A stretch of 64,000 nt of DNA, from contig NZ_PDUD01000009.1 in assembly GCF_002646595.1 (NCBI RefSeq), positions 310,001-374,000 on the forward strand, read 5' to 3'. Below, one piece after another: positions 41,201 through 48,794 of the stretch. The stretch's first letter is position 1. The number at the start of each line of letters is the position of its first letter. Made by a program: the position numbers and the translations under genes. The notes under the pieces are model-generated. The model had not been told where the DNA came from. It searched no databases and saw nothing but the letters and a program-made list of their open reading frames with translations. The stretch is from Flavilitoribacter nigricans DSM 23189 = NBRC 102662. Lineage in GTDB: Bacteria; Bacteroidota; Bacteroidia; Chitinophagales; Saprospiraceae.

Positions 41201-41640
41201 ATCGGCATTTTGCCGTCGTCGCTGCCCGTAGTCCGCTGCAGACTCAGGTTCCCCCGGTTTTCGAGGGCTTCGATCTGCCGGATCTTTCTCTCCAGCTTTC
41301 TTTTATTCCGGTTGCCCTGTCGGTTATCTTTGTAGATCACGCAGTATTTGGGGCCGATCATGTCGTATTTTAAACCGGACTGTTCCAGCAGACCAGCAAT
41401 GGCCTGTTCCAGCGTACGGTAACGGCTGAGATCGACTTCCACTTCAATACCCCGCAACAGATCAGCATCGTAGGAAAAGAATACCTTGTACTCTTCACTT
41501 AGCTGATCGAGTACTTCGGTCAGCAGGATACTCTGTTCCATGGTGACGGAGTGGTCCGCGGTGTGCGCCGATAGCGCCGGCGAACCGACTCCCGCCAGGA
41601 GCAGGATCATGGCTAGTAGTAAATGTTTCATTTTATTCAT
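38239..41640 (-). CDS. SusC/RagA TonB-dependent transporter with STN domain, locus 2
   Basis: 1133 residues from the ATG at 41640 (MNKMKHLLLAMILLLAGVG), where the signal peptide begins; 26 upstream in-frame codons have no signal character. STN domain about 35-90 (LTEVLDQLSEEYKVFFSYD), a basic linker, a carboxypeptidase-regulatory-like domain about 155-235 (GTVANDAGEPLTGVNILVKG), the plug with VVIGYGTAKKSDVTGAVS and DVLKDASATALYGSRGANGVILI, then the barrel. It should take up a sulfated glycan fragment. fecR is 134 bp upstream; the sigma gene is divergent from fecR. Confidence 0.96.
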   Translation of the reverse strand: MNKMKHLLLAMILLLAGVGSPALSAHTADHSVTMEQSILLTEVLDQLSEEYKVFFSYDADLLRGIEVEVDLSRYRTLEQAIAGLLEQSGLKYDMIGPKYCVIYKDNRQGNRNKRKLERKIRQIEALENRGNLSLQRTTGSDDGKMPIRSISRGLSQLAVVFTVTGTVANDAGEPLTGVNILVKGSGKGTITDIDGKFTLELDNGDETLVLSYIGHETLEVPVRNRSEITITMREDIAALDEVVVIGYGTAKKSDVTGAVSSIKSEEITKVSSVRVDDALRGKVAGLQIIPTSSAPGAASTIRIRGSNSISANNEPLYVIDGFIGGGNLNDINLNDIESVEVLKDASATALYGSRGANGVILITTKRGKAGQSRMSYDVYTGYQAPIRLFEMLNASEYASWTNEVKGSNIYPNPDALGEGTDWQEEVYRNDAPITSHTLSVSGGSAKTRYFLSGNYFDQDGIFIESNLKRYQFRVNADHDVNDRLRLGNSVTISRTIDNPRSTNIINTAGWDPTLPVRDEDGNFTFQTVSSEFSADNPVANAVLNVNQRTRNRLLGNIFGEFEPIDGLTYRLSLGANLNNFRNESYAPSTLYSQRGNQGTATISNGENLDLLTEHTLSYAKDFGDHSLNTLIGYTRQRIFNTNSNVQTRGYVTDAFTFNNLGAGVERSAAGSGSSEIGFESFLFRANYSWKSKILLTLSARSDASSVFAANNKRALFPSGAIAWRLIEEDFIQGMGIFDDLKLRVSYGRLGNPGLGFGASLTRLSNSGNNYILGTNQDVVSGIAANSLGNDNLKWETTDQFDIGIDAGFFDNRLQVTLDYYSKLTNDLLINVQVPWLTSFSTSLSNFGQVSNKGLELAISTININRNDFRWETTFNIATNKNEVVDIFNEEGFIYTNSIGGVEAVASGILQEGEPIGTFYGMVRDGIWNSEQEIEDSGLTGFSVFAGGKRFVDLNGDGVISASEDRQIIGDANPDFFGGMGNTLSFKGFDLSFFLSFTVGNDVFNETDSRVGVALDNNTFKRYADRWTPTNMDSDVPSAEGAARTLITSDTGVIEDGSFVRLRNISLGYNFPVQSLNWIRSARLYANAVNLVTFDSYSGYDPEINRGFDNLRRGYDQAQYPTTKIFTLGLQVGF

Positions 41641-41774
41641 ATCGTGAGCATTGTGGTTGTTGTTCGTAAAAAGTTGGCATAACACGGGCCCGGCAACGAA
41701 TGGTACGTTCCTTGCCAAAAGCAGCTGATCTCTACCTTACTCGAAAGGTTACATTTTTGGGTATTGCGGAATGA

Positions 41775-42800
41775 CTATCGCAGCAAGAGGACTTTGTCTT
41801 CGCCCTCGACTTTTTCGATCTTCATTCCCATCGTTTTACTGAGGATAAGCAGGGCACTTTCCAGGTCTTCAGCGGGAAGCCCCAGTGATATTTTTCGTTC
41901 TTTTAGAGATTCATCGTAGTATACTGCCTGCCAGCCGTAAATGGCCTGGATGCGGTCCATGAGCTCCGTCAGGGGCACATCCTCAAATTCCAGGACACCG
42001 TCTTTCCAGGAGGTTACTTTTTCTGCTTTCACCTGGCTGAGGATAGGATCTTGTTCATCCTGTACCGAAAAACTCACCAGGTCTCCCGGTTTCATCAGCA
42101 GTTCGCTTTCAAAATCCCGGTTCAGGTTGAGCTTGACGCTTCCTTCCTCCAGCACCACTTCGGTCTTATCCTTTTTCTCGATCACATTAAAAGCTGTGCC
42201 CAGCACTTCCACGGTGAGATCGTTGGTCAGCACCCGAAAATTAGCGCCCGTTTCCGGTTTCTTTTTCACCTGGAAAAAGGCCTCGCCGTCGAGCCAGACC
42301 TTGCGGGGGCGTTGTTTCCGGTAGCTCAGGGTACTATTGGCGTTTAGTTTTACCAGCGTACTGTCCGGCAGGATGATGGTCATCTGCTGCCCGAAGGCGG
42401 TATGGTGGTCCACGTAGGGATTGAGTACGAAATACTCCAGCAAGAACCCGCTGAGGATCAGCAGGGCAAATCCGGCCGCGATCCGTAACCCCCAGGTGTG
42501 TACCCGGAGGCGTCGACTATCCGGCCCAGGGACCTCCCCGGGCGAAGACGTGCTGGTTTTTGCATGCAGTTTATGCCATTCTTCCCGGATCATCGCCGGT
42601 TCCAGCGGCACTTCCCGGATCTCGAACGGTATACCTTTCAGGATCGAGATCGCCTGTTCGGCGAGCTGGCGGTTTTGCGGGGTTTCCCGGATCCACTGTT
42701 CCCAGAACGGTTGTTGATCCTCCCGCTCACCGGACACCCACTCGCGGAAAGAGGGTTCACCCAGCAGGTCTTCCAGATTATCGATTTTTTTTCTTTTCAT
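41775..42800 (-). CDS. FecR-family anti-sigma factor, locus 2
   Basis: 341 residues. Cytoplasmic N-terminus (1-105, with DLLGEPSFREWVSGERED), membrane span about 107-126 (IAAGFALLILSGFLLEYFVL), FecR domain about 135-230 (TIILPDSTLVKLNANSTLSY, KVWLDGEAFFQV), and a DUF4974-like end (about 265-341, LTELMDRIQAIYGWQAVYYD). It is expected to sense the STN domain of the SusC encoded next and to control the sigma factor encoded divergently 280 bp away. Gene order differs from locus 1, where sigma and fecR point the same way. Confidence 0.94.
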   Translation of the reverse strand: MKRKKIDNLEDLLGEPSFREWVSGEREDQQPFWEQWIRETPQNRQLAEQAISILKGIPFEIREVPLEPAMIREEWHKLHAKTSTSSPGEVPGPDSRRLRVHTWGLRIAAGFALLILSGFLLEYFVLNPYVDHHTAFGQQMTIILPDSTLVKLNANSTLSYRKQRPRKVWLDGEAFFQVKKKPETGANFRVLTNDLTVEVLGTAFNVIEKKDKTEVVLEEGSVKLNLNRDFESELLMKPGDLVSFSVQDEQDPILSQVKAEKVTSWKDGVLEFEDVPLTELMDRIQAIYGWQAVYYDESLKERKISLGLPAEDLESALLILSKTMGMKIEKVEGEDKVLLLR

Positions 42801-43079
42801 GTTTTACCGTTCTGATGCTATAGCCGCTGCGCACAGGAAGTTTTTCGTTTTGTCAACACAGCTTATCCACCCGTGTTACAGATATAGAGTATGCAGGAAA
42901 AAAATTTTAACCCAATATTTGAAAAAAAATCAGTTTTTGGTATTAAAAAAAGCGGTACGCACCGAATTTTTTTTGATTTTAATGCTAAATTTAACCTAAG
43001 CGTAGCGTGATAATTCTGGTAAAAACAGCAACTTTACCGCCCGTTGTTGTTTGGGAAACCGGATGAGAACCTGCACAAA

Positions 43080-43703
43080 ATGGCAAAGGAGAACAAGGAA
43101 CTAATCAAACTGTGGTCTGCATTTTTAGCAGGAGAAGAGGCAGCTTTCTCCCGGCTCTTTTTTGATTATTACGAATTGCTCTACCATTACGGCTACCGCA
43201 TTACTCCCAAGCCCGAATTTCTCAAAGATGTATTGCAGGATTTCTTTCTTAACCTCTACGAATCCCGCGCTTCCCTCTCCCCTGACGTCAAGAACCTCCG
43301 CGCTTACCTGATCACTTCTTTTCGCCGACGGCTGCTGTTGGAACTGAAACGGCAAAGACGGACGAACAGCACCCTGGAGGACATTGTTGACAAGGAAGAT
43401 CATCTGTTCGACATCGGTATAGAAGATGTGCTCATCAAAAGAGAATCGAGCGCGCAGCAAAAGCAACTGGTCGGTGAACTGCTGGATAATCTGCCGCCCC
43501 GCCAGCGGGAGATCATCTATCTGCGGTATTATCTGGATCTGAGTTTGCCCGAAATTGCCAAAACGCTGCAGATATCCTACCAGGTAGTGGCCAACCACCT
43601 GTACCGGGCCCTCAAGAAACTGCAGGGCAGCAGTACCATCAAACGCTTTTTTAAGATGGATATCTGGTTGTTATTGTCCCTCTATCCCCTACTGGGGTTT
43701 TGA
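43080..43703 (+). CDS. ECF sigma factor of locus 2, with hydrophobic C-terminal tail
   Basis: 207 residues from ATG 43080 (MAKENKELIKLWSAFLAGEE); the frame opens 12 codons earlier, but these precede the family start. Region 2 about 20-85 (LFFDYYELLYHYGYRITP, LKDVLQDFFLNLYES, AYLITSFRRRLLLELKR), region 4 about 130-180 (LPPRQREIIYLRYYLDLSLPEIAKTLQ in pieces). The end is hydrophobic (DIWLLLSLYPLLGF), like the locus-1 sigma. It should drive the divergent fecR-susC-susD-sulfatase run under FecR control. Confidence 0.93.
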   Translation: MAKENKELIKLWSAFLAGEEAAFSRLFFDYYELLYHYGYRITPKPEFLKDVLQDFFLNLYESRASLSPDVKNLRAYLITSFRRRLLLELKRQRRTNSTLEDIVDKEDHLFDIGIEDVLIKRESSAQQKQLVGELLDNLPPRQREIIYLRYYLDLSLPEIAKTLQISYQVVANHLYRALKKLQGSSTIKRFFKMDIWLLLSLYPLLGF

Positions 43704-43829
43704 TGCCCCCGGCGCGGTACGCAGCGTACGGAAAGGAAATTGGCCGCGTTTCTTCCCCGGCGGGTCAATTATTCCGCCAATTGGGCGAAATGCCTTATTA
43801 TTTCGGGATATAAAGTTGGGGAAAACCTG

Positions 43830-43837
43830 TACTTTTG
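43830..43837 (+). promoter_or_regulatory. Candidate -7 promoter element of the repeat-bearing hypothetical gene
   Basis: TACTTTTG, an exact TAnnTTTG box, 22 bp before the ATG at 43860. Its position supports that ATG rather than the upstream open frame from 43740. Confidence 0.5.
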
Positions 43838-43859
43838 GCCGAGCAACAACTACAAACCC

Positions 43860-44570
43860 ATGTCGATATTTGATTCGATCCTGAATTTGTTTCGAAGGAA
43901 ACCCGAAGCAACACCTACTGAAACTCCTAAAGATATTCGAGTGAATCCAATTGAAGAAGCTACCACCAACTCTATTACCCTCTCTCCCGATATGTCGACT
44001 TTGTATCTCATCGATAATAATCGGGCCATTCCCTTTGACCTCAACAATAAGAACGGTATTGTGGTCGGCACCCTCGACGGCCAGTTGACGGTAGCGACGG
44101 CCCTGCCGGTGATCATTCCACCGCAGGATAAGGAAGATCCGACCACTCCCGAGATCCCGGACGATGATGCCGGCAATACCGGTGGTACGCCGGACCGGGA
44201 ACTGGAAGAGAGTCCGATTCGGCGTCTGGCCATAAGCCCACGTTACTTTAAGATCTCTACCCTGCGCAAGCAGTTCACGCTGATGTTCAACAAAGAACTC
44301 GGAGTGCTGTCCATCATCGGGGCTTCCGACATCGACACCAGCATCATTGGGGCCTCCGATATCGATACCAGTATTATCGGCGCATCGGATATCGACACCA
44401 GTATTGCCCGCAACATCCGCATCGATCCGGATCCGGAAGACACTACGGATACCCCCCAGGAATTCGACGCTCAGGGGGCCAAAGCGAATTGTTATATCTA
44501 CTCTTTCCGCATCACCAAAAACTCGATCAATATCAAAAGAGCGGGCGGCCTGCTCATCATCCAGTACTAA
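43860..44570 (+). CDS. Hypothetical protein with three identical decapeptide repeats
   Basis: 236 residues from ATG 43860 (MSIFDSILNLFRRKPEA), chosen because a promoter box lies just upstream. No signal peptide, although the first 12 residues are amphipathic. A Pro/Asp-rich linker spans about 80-115 (DKEDPTTPEIPDDDAGN). Residues 151-180 are the decapeptide SIIGASDIDT three times in a row, followed by SIARNIRIDPDPEDT and a strand-like end (CYIYSFRITKNSINIKRAGG). I do not recognise a family. Its stop codon is directly next to the stop of the convergent gene (TAA at 44568-44570, TTA at 44571-44573). Confidence 0.75.
   Translation: MSIFDSILNLFRRKPEATPTETPKDIRVNPIEEATTNSITLSPDMSTLYLIDNNRAIPFDLNNKNGIVVGTLDGQLTVATALPVIIPPQDKEDPTTPEIPDDDAGNTGGTPDRELEESPIRRLAISPRYFKISTLRKQFTLMFNKELGVLSIIGASDIDTSIIGASDIDTSIIGASDIDTSIARNIRIDPDPEDTTDTPQEFDAQGAKANCYIYSFRITKNSINIKRAGGLLIIQY
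44310..44399 (+). repeat. Three tandem 30-bp units encoding SIIGASDIDT
   Basis: The units (44310-44339, 44340-44369, 44370-44399) encode the same ten residues but differ from each other at 6, 7 and 8 positions, all silent. Unit 1 uses TCC and units 2 and 3 use AGY for the first serine. Confidence 0.95.
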
Positions 44571-46061
44571 TTACTGATTGAGCAACTGGGCCATCTGTTT
44601 CTTCTTGATCTTTCCGGTGGCCCAGATCGTACACAACTCATCCAGACCGAGCGGCACCTTATTGCGTTCGCCCTGGGCCTTGATCTCTTCGATCAGTGTC
44701 TGGAAGGTCCGCTGTTTCTCCATGATCGGCACAAAGATCAACTTGTGTACCGTGGTGGTAATGAGATTTTCAAATTCACTTTTCTCCTGTACCTGGTCGT
44801 TGATCTGAAAATAGCGGTTCACCGAGCGCAGGGCTTTTTCGGGACCGTCCAGGTCGTCGATCTCGTATTCACAGATCAGGTACAACAGCCGTCCGGCCCG
44901 CTGGATATCGATCCGGCTACTGACCTTTTTCTTCGCGAATATCTTTTCACACCATTTCTTACAAGCCTGGAAATCTTCCTGGATGAACAGCAGAATAGCC
45001 GTGTTGAATAAAAGCACCAGCTGACTACCCGGACTGATAAAATAAGTGGACAGCCCCTTCTCCACGGTTTCCAGAAAGGCATCCAGTCCGCGGTTCTCAC
45101 CCGTATTGATGAAATACATCAGCTTGTAGATACTGATCTTCTGAAAGACGAGACTTTTATCATGCAGGTTTTTCGGCCGGGCATTCTCCATACTTTCGAT
45201 CAGCTTGGGAAAATACTGGTACTGCCCCTTGGTAGCGTAGCCGTGCAGGTAGTTGGAAATATCCACAATATACTTATGAAACTCCTCCTCTTTGTTCAGC
45301 GGGTGTTTGTCCCACCAGTCGATGACCTTTTCGTAGTACTGGAAAACATCGTCAAAATTTCCGAGCAACTGGCTGTAGAGCGCCCAGCACTGGTAAAATC
45401 GTCGCCGGGAACCCGGGGAAATCATTTCCGGATCCCGGGCTACGAGTTGCGGATAGAATTTGGCCCTTACCCGCTCGATATCCTTTTCGTCACTCAGCCG
45501 GAATTTCTGGAGCACGATATTGACCAGATCCTCGTAAATGGCGAGGTACCACATCTCATCGGTGATCCGCTGCAGTACCTCACTGGATTCTTCGGAAAGT
45601 TGTTCCACCACCTGCTCGTAACTTTTGGAGCGGCGGTCCCGTACCAAACGTCGTTCCTCCTTGAGGATCTCGAGCAGGCCCAGGTTATCGTCCAGCTTCT
45701 CGGCCAGGTCCTTGGCGTTCTGCAAACGTTCCTGGCACTGATCGTAGAGGCCCCGTTCGGAAAGGTATTTGGCGTCCAGGATCATTTCCCGGATGCGGGC
45801 CGCCAGGGAGTTGGCGCTGCGGTAATCCCGCATACTCCGCATAATGGCTTCGTACAGGTAGTTCTTATCCGTAGACAGGTTCCTGCCGAATTGCTTTCTC
45901 AGGGCTTTCTCATCATCGTCTTCCATATCGTTGATGGCCTGGAACAGTTCCAGGTAGCGACTTCCCTTGCGCCCGGTCTTCTGAGCGTCAATAGTAAAGT
46001 ACCGCTTTTCGGACTTAGACATGGCCCGGATCAGTTCGTACAGATCCGTTCTTCGCTTCAT
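44571..46061 (-). CDS. Conserved helical protein of unknown function, TPR-like
   Basis: 496 residues, no signal peptide or span. It opens MKRRTDLYELIRAMSKSEKRYFTIDAQ and is nearly all helix; the middle and end look like degenerate tetratricopeptide repeats (ECWALYSQLLGNF region, KYIVDISNYLHGYATKGQYQYFPKLIESME in pieces, LYLICEYEIDDLDGPEKALRSVNRYF). Similar full-length proteins are known to me as conserved hypotheticals in Saprospira-type Bacteroidota; the role is unknown. The start is supported by AAGGAG seven bases before the ATG, a Shine-Dalgarno match that is uncommon in this phylum. A 1.16-kb gene-free zone lies upstream. Confidence 0.85.
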   Translation of the reverse strand: MKRRTDLYELIRAMSKSEKRYFTIDAQKTGRKGSRYLELFQAINDMEDDDEKALRKQFGRNLSTDKNYLYEAIMRSMRDYRSANSLAARIREMILDAKYLSERGLYDQCQERLQNAKDLAEKLDDNLGLLEILKEERRLVRDRRSKSYEQVVEQLSEESSEVLQRITDEMWYLAIYEDLVNIVLQKFRLSDEKDIERVRAKFYPQLVARDPEMISPGSRRRFYQCWALYSQLLGNFDDVFQYYEKVIDWWDKHPLNKEEEFHKYIVDISNYLHGYATKGQYQYFPKLIESMENARPKNLHDKSLVFQKISIYKLMYFINTGENRGLDAFLETVEKGLSTYFISPGSQLVLLFNTAILLFIQEDFQACKKWCEKIFAKKKVSSRIDIQRAGRLLYLICEYEIDDLDGPEKALRSVNRYFQINDQVQEKSEFENLITTTVHKLIFVPIMEKQRTFQTLIEEIKAQGERNKVPLGLDELCTIWATGKIKKKQMAQLLNQ

Positions 46062-46289
46062 TAAAGCTCCTTTTCGTTAAGATTTTCAAAAATTTCCTAC
46101 AAAATAAAAAAAAATTCAGTTTTTAGAAACTTAACTTTTTGACAATTTATGTTTAATTCAGTTTTTCACACAAATTACTGATTTACAACTAATTAAATTT
46201 TAATACCTGGTTTTAAAAACCTCCGTAAAACACAGTCAGAAACTTCAACTTTTGGCAAAAAGTGGTTTTCCCCGCCTTGCTTCATCCCC

Positions 46290-46297
46290 TAAATTTG
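46290..46297 (+). promoter_or_regulatory. Consensus -7 promoter element of a candidate small RNA
   Basis: TAAATTTG, an exact TAnnTTTG box, preceded by TTTT at 20-bp spacing (a weak -33). Transcription would start near 46304, about 140 bp before the first terminator, and no reading frame follows. Confidence 0.55.
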
Positions 46298-46303
46298 TAA
46301 GCG

Positions 46304-46445
46304 TAATCAACGGATTACAAACAAAGACAAAAACAGTCGAAACTTGACATAAAGATTATCTGGTTTATTTCTCAATCTATCTGTCCTTAATTGCAAGACT
46401 CAATAAGTCGTTGGATGGTAGGTTCGCTTACCATCCAACCTTTTT
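46304..46445 (+). ncRNA. Candidate small RNA (promoter to terminator unit, about 140 nt)
   Basis: Bounded by the TAAATTTG box and the terminator at 46410-46445. Near its 5' end a small hairpin GTAATC-AACG-GATTAC is visible, and GACT-CAATA-AGTC before the terminator. No start codon with a useful frame. Class unknown; a 6S-like RNA is possible from size only and is not supported by a visible rod-shaped fold. Confidence 0.4.
46410..46445 (+). terminator. Intrinsic terminator 1 of the gene-free zone
   Basis: GTTGGATGGTA, a short loop, then the matching TACCATCCAAC, followed by CTTTTT. Confidence 0.85.
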
Positions 46446-46834
46446 AGACAGTATAGAAACTAATGCCAGGAAAGTCATCACTATGATCGCTTTTGATTCA
46501 ACGGGCAGCAACAGGTTTTACCCCAACCTGCTGCCAACGTCCCCCAAAACCTTGAAAGCTAATGCCCTATCGCACTAGCAATGTATTACATACTATGATT
46601 GAATTTAGAAACGAGGAGTAGGAACGGAGGCAGAAAGGAGTTCACGAAAGCGATCTAAGGGCATGGGCAGCCCGGTCCCGATAGCGGATCTGGGCTGCCT
46701 ACCACACCTGATCTTCGCCGGACAGGTTAAGAAAATTACAATCCAATGGCCGCAGGCCATAAAGAACTTTATAGGGTGTTTTATTTTTTTAGAAGGGCAA
46801 TTGGAGATAAGTAGATAGTTGCTATTATTCCGGG

Positions 46835-46874
46835 CTGGGTAGCAATAAATGTATTGCTGCCCAGTTTTCTTTTT
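46835..46874 (+). terminator. Intrinsic terminator 2 of the gene-free zone
   Basis: Stem CTGGGTAGCAATA/TATTGCTGCCCAG (one mismatch), a 4-base loop, then TTTTCTTTTT. It implies a plus-strand transcript arriving from the left. Confidence 0.85.
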
Positions 46875-47167
46875 CTCCGGAAAACGCGGCTACTATCCAT
46901 CTCAGAGCATCATTTGGCTCGCCCACGACACCTTATTGCCGACACAATCCCCACCAGCGGGGATCACCTTTTTGAAAAATCTATTGAAATCTAATCGGAA
47001 GTAAAACCTGAGTCTGATGGGGAAATGCGGCTACAAACAAAATCAGCCAAAACAGACTCAATCGCTGTGAGAAAGCCCCAATCGTCTTTGCAAACCTAAA
47101 AGGGACACACCGAGATGTGTGTATGTGTAACTCCTTTTTGTATTTACCCAAAAAACCCATTAGTCAG

Positions 47168-47201
47168 TCCCGCTCAGTCCCCCGTTGAGCGGGATTTTTT
47201 T
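47168..47201 (+). terminator. Intrinsic terminator 3 of the gene-free zone
   Basis: Stem TCCCGCTCA/TGAGCGGGA with a 9-base loop, then a seven- to eight-base T-run. It stands just before the end of the convergent membrane-protein gene (stop at 47219). Confidence 0.88.
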
Positions 47202-47218
47202 ATTGTCCCACCTTCACC

Positions 47219-48265
47219 TCACCTTTCGGTCTTTTCTCTTTCCACCGTCAGAATGATCCGATCCGCAATGTTTTTGGCCGTGGTGATCTTTTCCAGGGCC
47301 GTAAACAATTCCCCGGTTTTTCCCGAGGGGTGCCCGTATCCGGTGAGTTTCAGCAGGAAATGACGCTTTTCCCCGCAGGCCTGCTGTCCGATCTCCGCCG
47401 TATAGACCAGCGACGGCTGCCCGACCCGCCCGGAACCGGAATAAATGGGATCATCCGGAAAGCTGGTTTTGGTAAAATATTCGTTCCAGTCGTAAGACTG
47501 ATTGAGTTCCAGCAGGATCCGGTACTTTTTGCCGCTCTGCAGCGTGGTGCGGGTATGAATTACAAAATTGCCGACCGGCGTAGCGCCCGAAACCGCATCG
47601 AGATCCGGCGCGCCGTCCAGCGGGATGTACAGCCCGTCTGAAGCCTGGATGCCACGCTGGTGCGCCCAGTAAGGCAGGCCTTCGGGCCGACGGACCACGG
47701 CCGGTTTCCACCTTCGTCCCAGTTTTATCCCAAAGTCGTAGGTACTGGTAGAGATCACCCGGGAGATGTACAGCGTTTCCAGGTAGTTGCCCAGACTATC
47801 TTCCAGCCACAGGGCAAACATCGGGTACTGAAAGGCCGCTCCCTGTTGGAGTTCGACCTTGATCTGGTGATCTCCCTGCTTTTGTTCCAGCTCGATGACC
47901 TCATAATCAAAACTCGTCTCGCTTTTGCCCAGTTGCCGGTTCCGCAGGGAATTCCCCCAGTCGTAGATGGCGTTCAGACCGGGCAGGTCCAGCATGAGCC
48001 CCAGTACGAGCAATAAAGTCATTCCGAAAATTAACGGGCTCTGGTATTTTCGCCACCGGGTCTGGCGGCGGCCACTTACGTAATTTCCCAGGGGGATCTT
48101 ATTGTTCAGCAAATGGAGCAGGATCCCGGCGCAAAACAGTATGGCAAAAACCGTATGCAGGGAAGCGACCGTCTTTTTAAAGGGAATAAAATACATTACC
48201 GCACCGGAAATTGTCAGGATCAATACGGTGGAAAGCAGGATGTTGCCGAGGAGTCTTCTGTTCAT
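47219..48265 (-). CDS. Membrane-anchored periplasmic protein, DUF4405-like helices plus possible flavinylation motif
   Basis: 348 residues from the ATG at 48265 (MNRRLLGNILLSTVLIL); 21 upstream in-frame codons are not membrane-like. Three hydrophobic helices (about 6-25, 34-53, 76-93), with histidines in the second (LHTVFAILFCAGILLHLL), resemble the small DUF4405-type cytochrome b modules. The rest is periplasmic and beta-rich. Residues 223-229 read DAVSGAT, which matches the Dxx(S/T)GAT motif where ApbE attaches FMN. No apbE or other electron-transfer gene is adjacent, so a redox role is inference. It follows the HxlR gene by 74 bp on the same strand. Confidence 0.75.
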   Translation of the reverse strand: MNRRLLGNILLSTVLILTISGAVMYFIPFKKTVASLHTVFAILFCAGILLHLLNNKIPLGNYVSGRRQTRWRKYQSPLIFGMTLLLVLGLMLDLPGLNAIYDWGNSLRNRQLGKSETSFDYEVIELEQKQGDHQIKVELQQGAAFQYPMFALWLEDSLGNYLETLYISRVISTSTYDFGIKLGRRWKPAVVRRPEGLPYWAHQRGIQASDGLYIPLDGAPDLDAVSGATPVGNFVIHTRTTLQSGKKYRILLELNQSYDWNEYFTKTSFPDDPIYSGSGRVGQPSLVYTAEIGQQACGEKRHFLLKLTGYGHPSGKTGELFTALEKITTAKNIADRIILTVEREKTER

Positions 48266-48339
48266 GACCTGTGTTTTTTTTACAGGGCAAAGGTAGAGGC
48301 AGAAGACCGGCAGGTCAATAAGGGGCAAATTTTACCCCA

Positions 48340-48663
48340 TCACAGCAACTGTCCGAAGCGGGTCATTTCGGTAAAGACCGGAGCGAGTTTTCGTCCCAGC
48401 GGGGTCAAGGAATACACCGTTTTTCGGGGGTATTCGTCAAAATCTTCCTTTTGGACCAGTCCCGAGTCGATGAGTTCACCCAACTGCCGGGTCAGGGTAC
48501 GTTTGGTGGCTTCCGGTAGTCCCTGTTCAAAATCGCGCAACCGCGCCTCTCTCCGCAACAGTTCACTGAGGATGGCCGGTTTCCACTTGCCGGTGATCAC
48601 ATTCAGGGTCTTCTCAATGGCACAGTCCGCTTTGACCGGTATTTTTCGGGAATAATAACTCAT
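48340..48663 (-). CDS. HxlR-family winged-helix regulator
   Basis: 107 residues from the ATG at 48663 (MSYYSRKIPVKADCAIEK); the frame is open to 48735, but the upstream codons are Pro-rich and outside the family. The HxlR signature is clear: CAIEKTLNVITGKWKPAIL, the conserved Cys-x(n)-GxWKxxIL opening, then the wing KTVYSLTPLGRKLAPV. These dimers bind DNA and often respond to electrophiles or redox changes through the N-terminal Cys. The membrane protein gene just downstream may be its target (inferred from spacing). Confidence 0.9.
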   Translation of the reverse strand: MSYYSRKIPVKADCAIEKTLNVITGKWKPAILSELLRREARLRDFEQGLPEATKRTLTRQLGELIDSGLVQKEDFDEYPRKTVYSLTPLGRKLAPVFTEMTRFGQLL

Positions 48664-48794
48664 GATCGCTTTACCTGGATTGAATAATTCCGGATGGCCG
48701 GCAGGCACCGGCACATCGCTATTATGAATCTTCAATTTACACAGAATTTTCTGACCGGCAGGAAGCCGTTGTAATTTTTCCCCGCCGCGGGCGA

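Larger units (their letters stand above)
46062..47218. other. Gene-free 1.16-kb zone rich in hairpins and intrinsic terminators
   Basis: No protein-like frame on either strand. The plus strand carries a consensus promoter box (46290-46297), three intrinsic terminators (46410-46445, 46835-46874, 47168-47201) and further stems: 46503-46535 (GGCAGC...), 46666-46699 (13-bp stem, 7-base loop, one bulge), 46947-46964 (ATCCCC/GGGGAT) and 47009-47060 (TGAGTCTG/CAGACTCA with an inner GGCT/AGCC stem). I could not match it to RNase P, tmRNA, SRP RNA or a known riboswitch by eye. Listed as a candidate small-RNA region. Confidence 0.6.
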
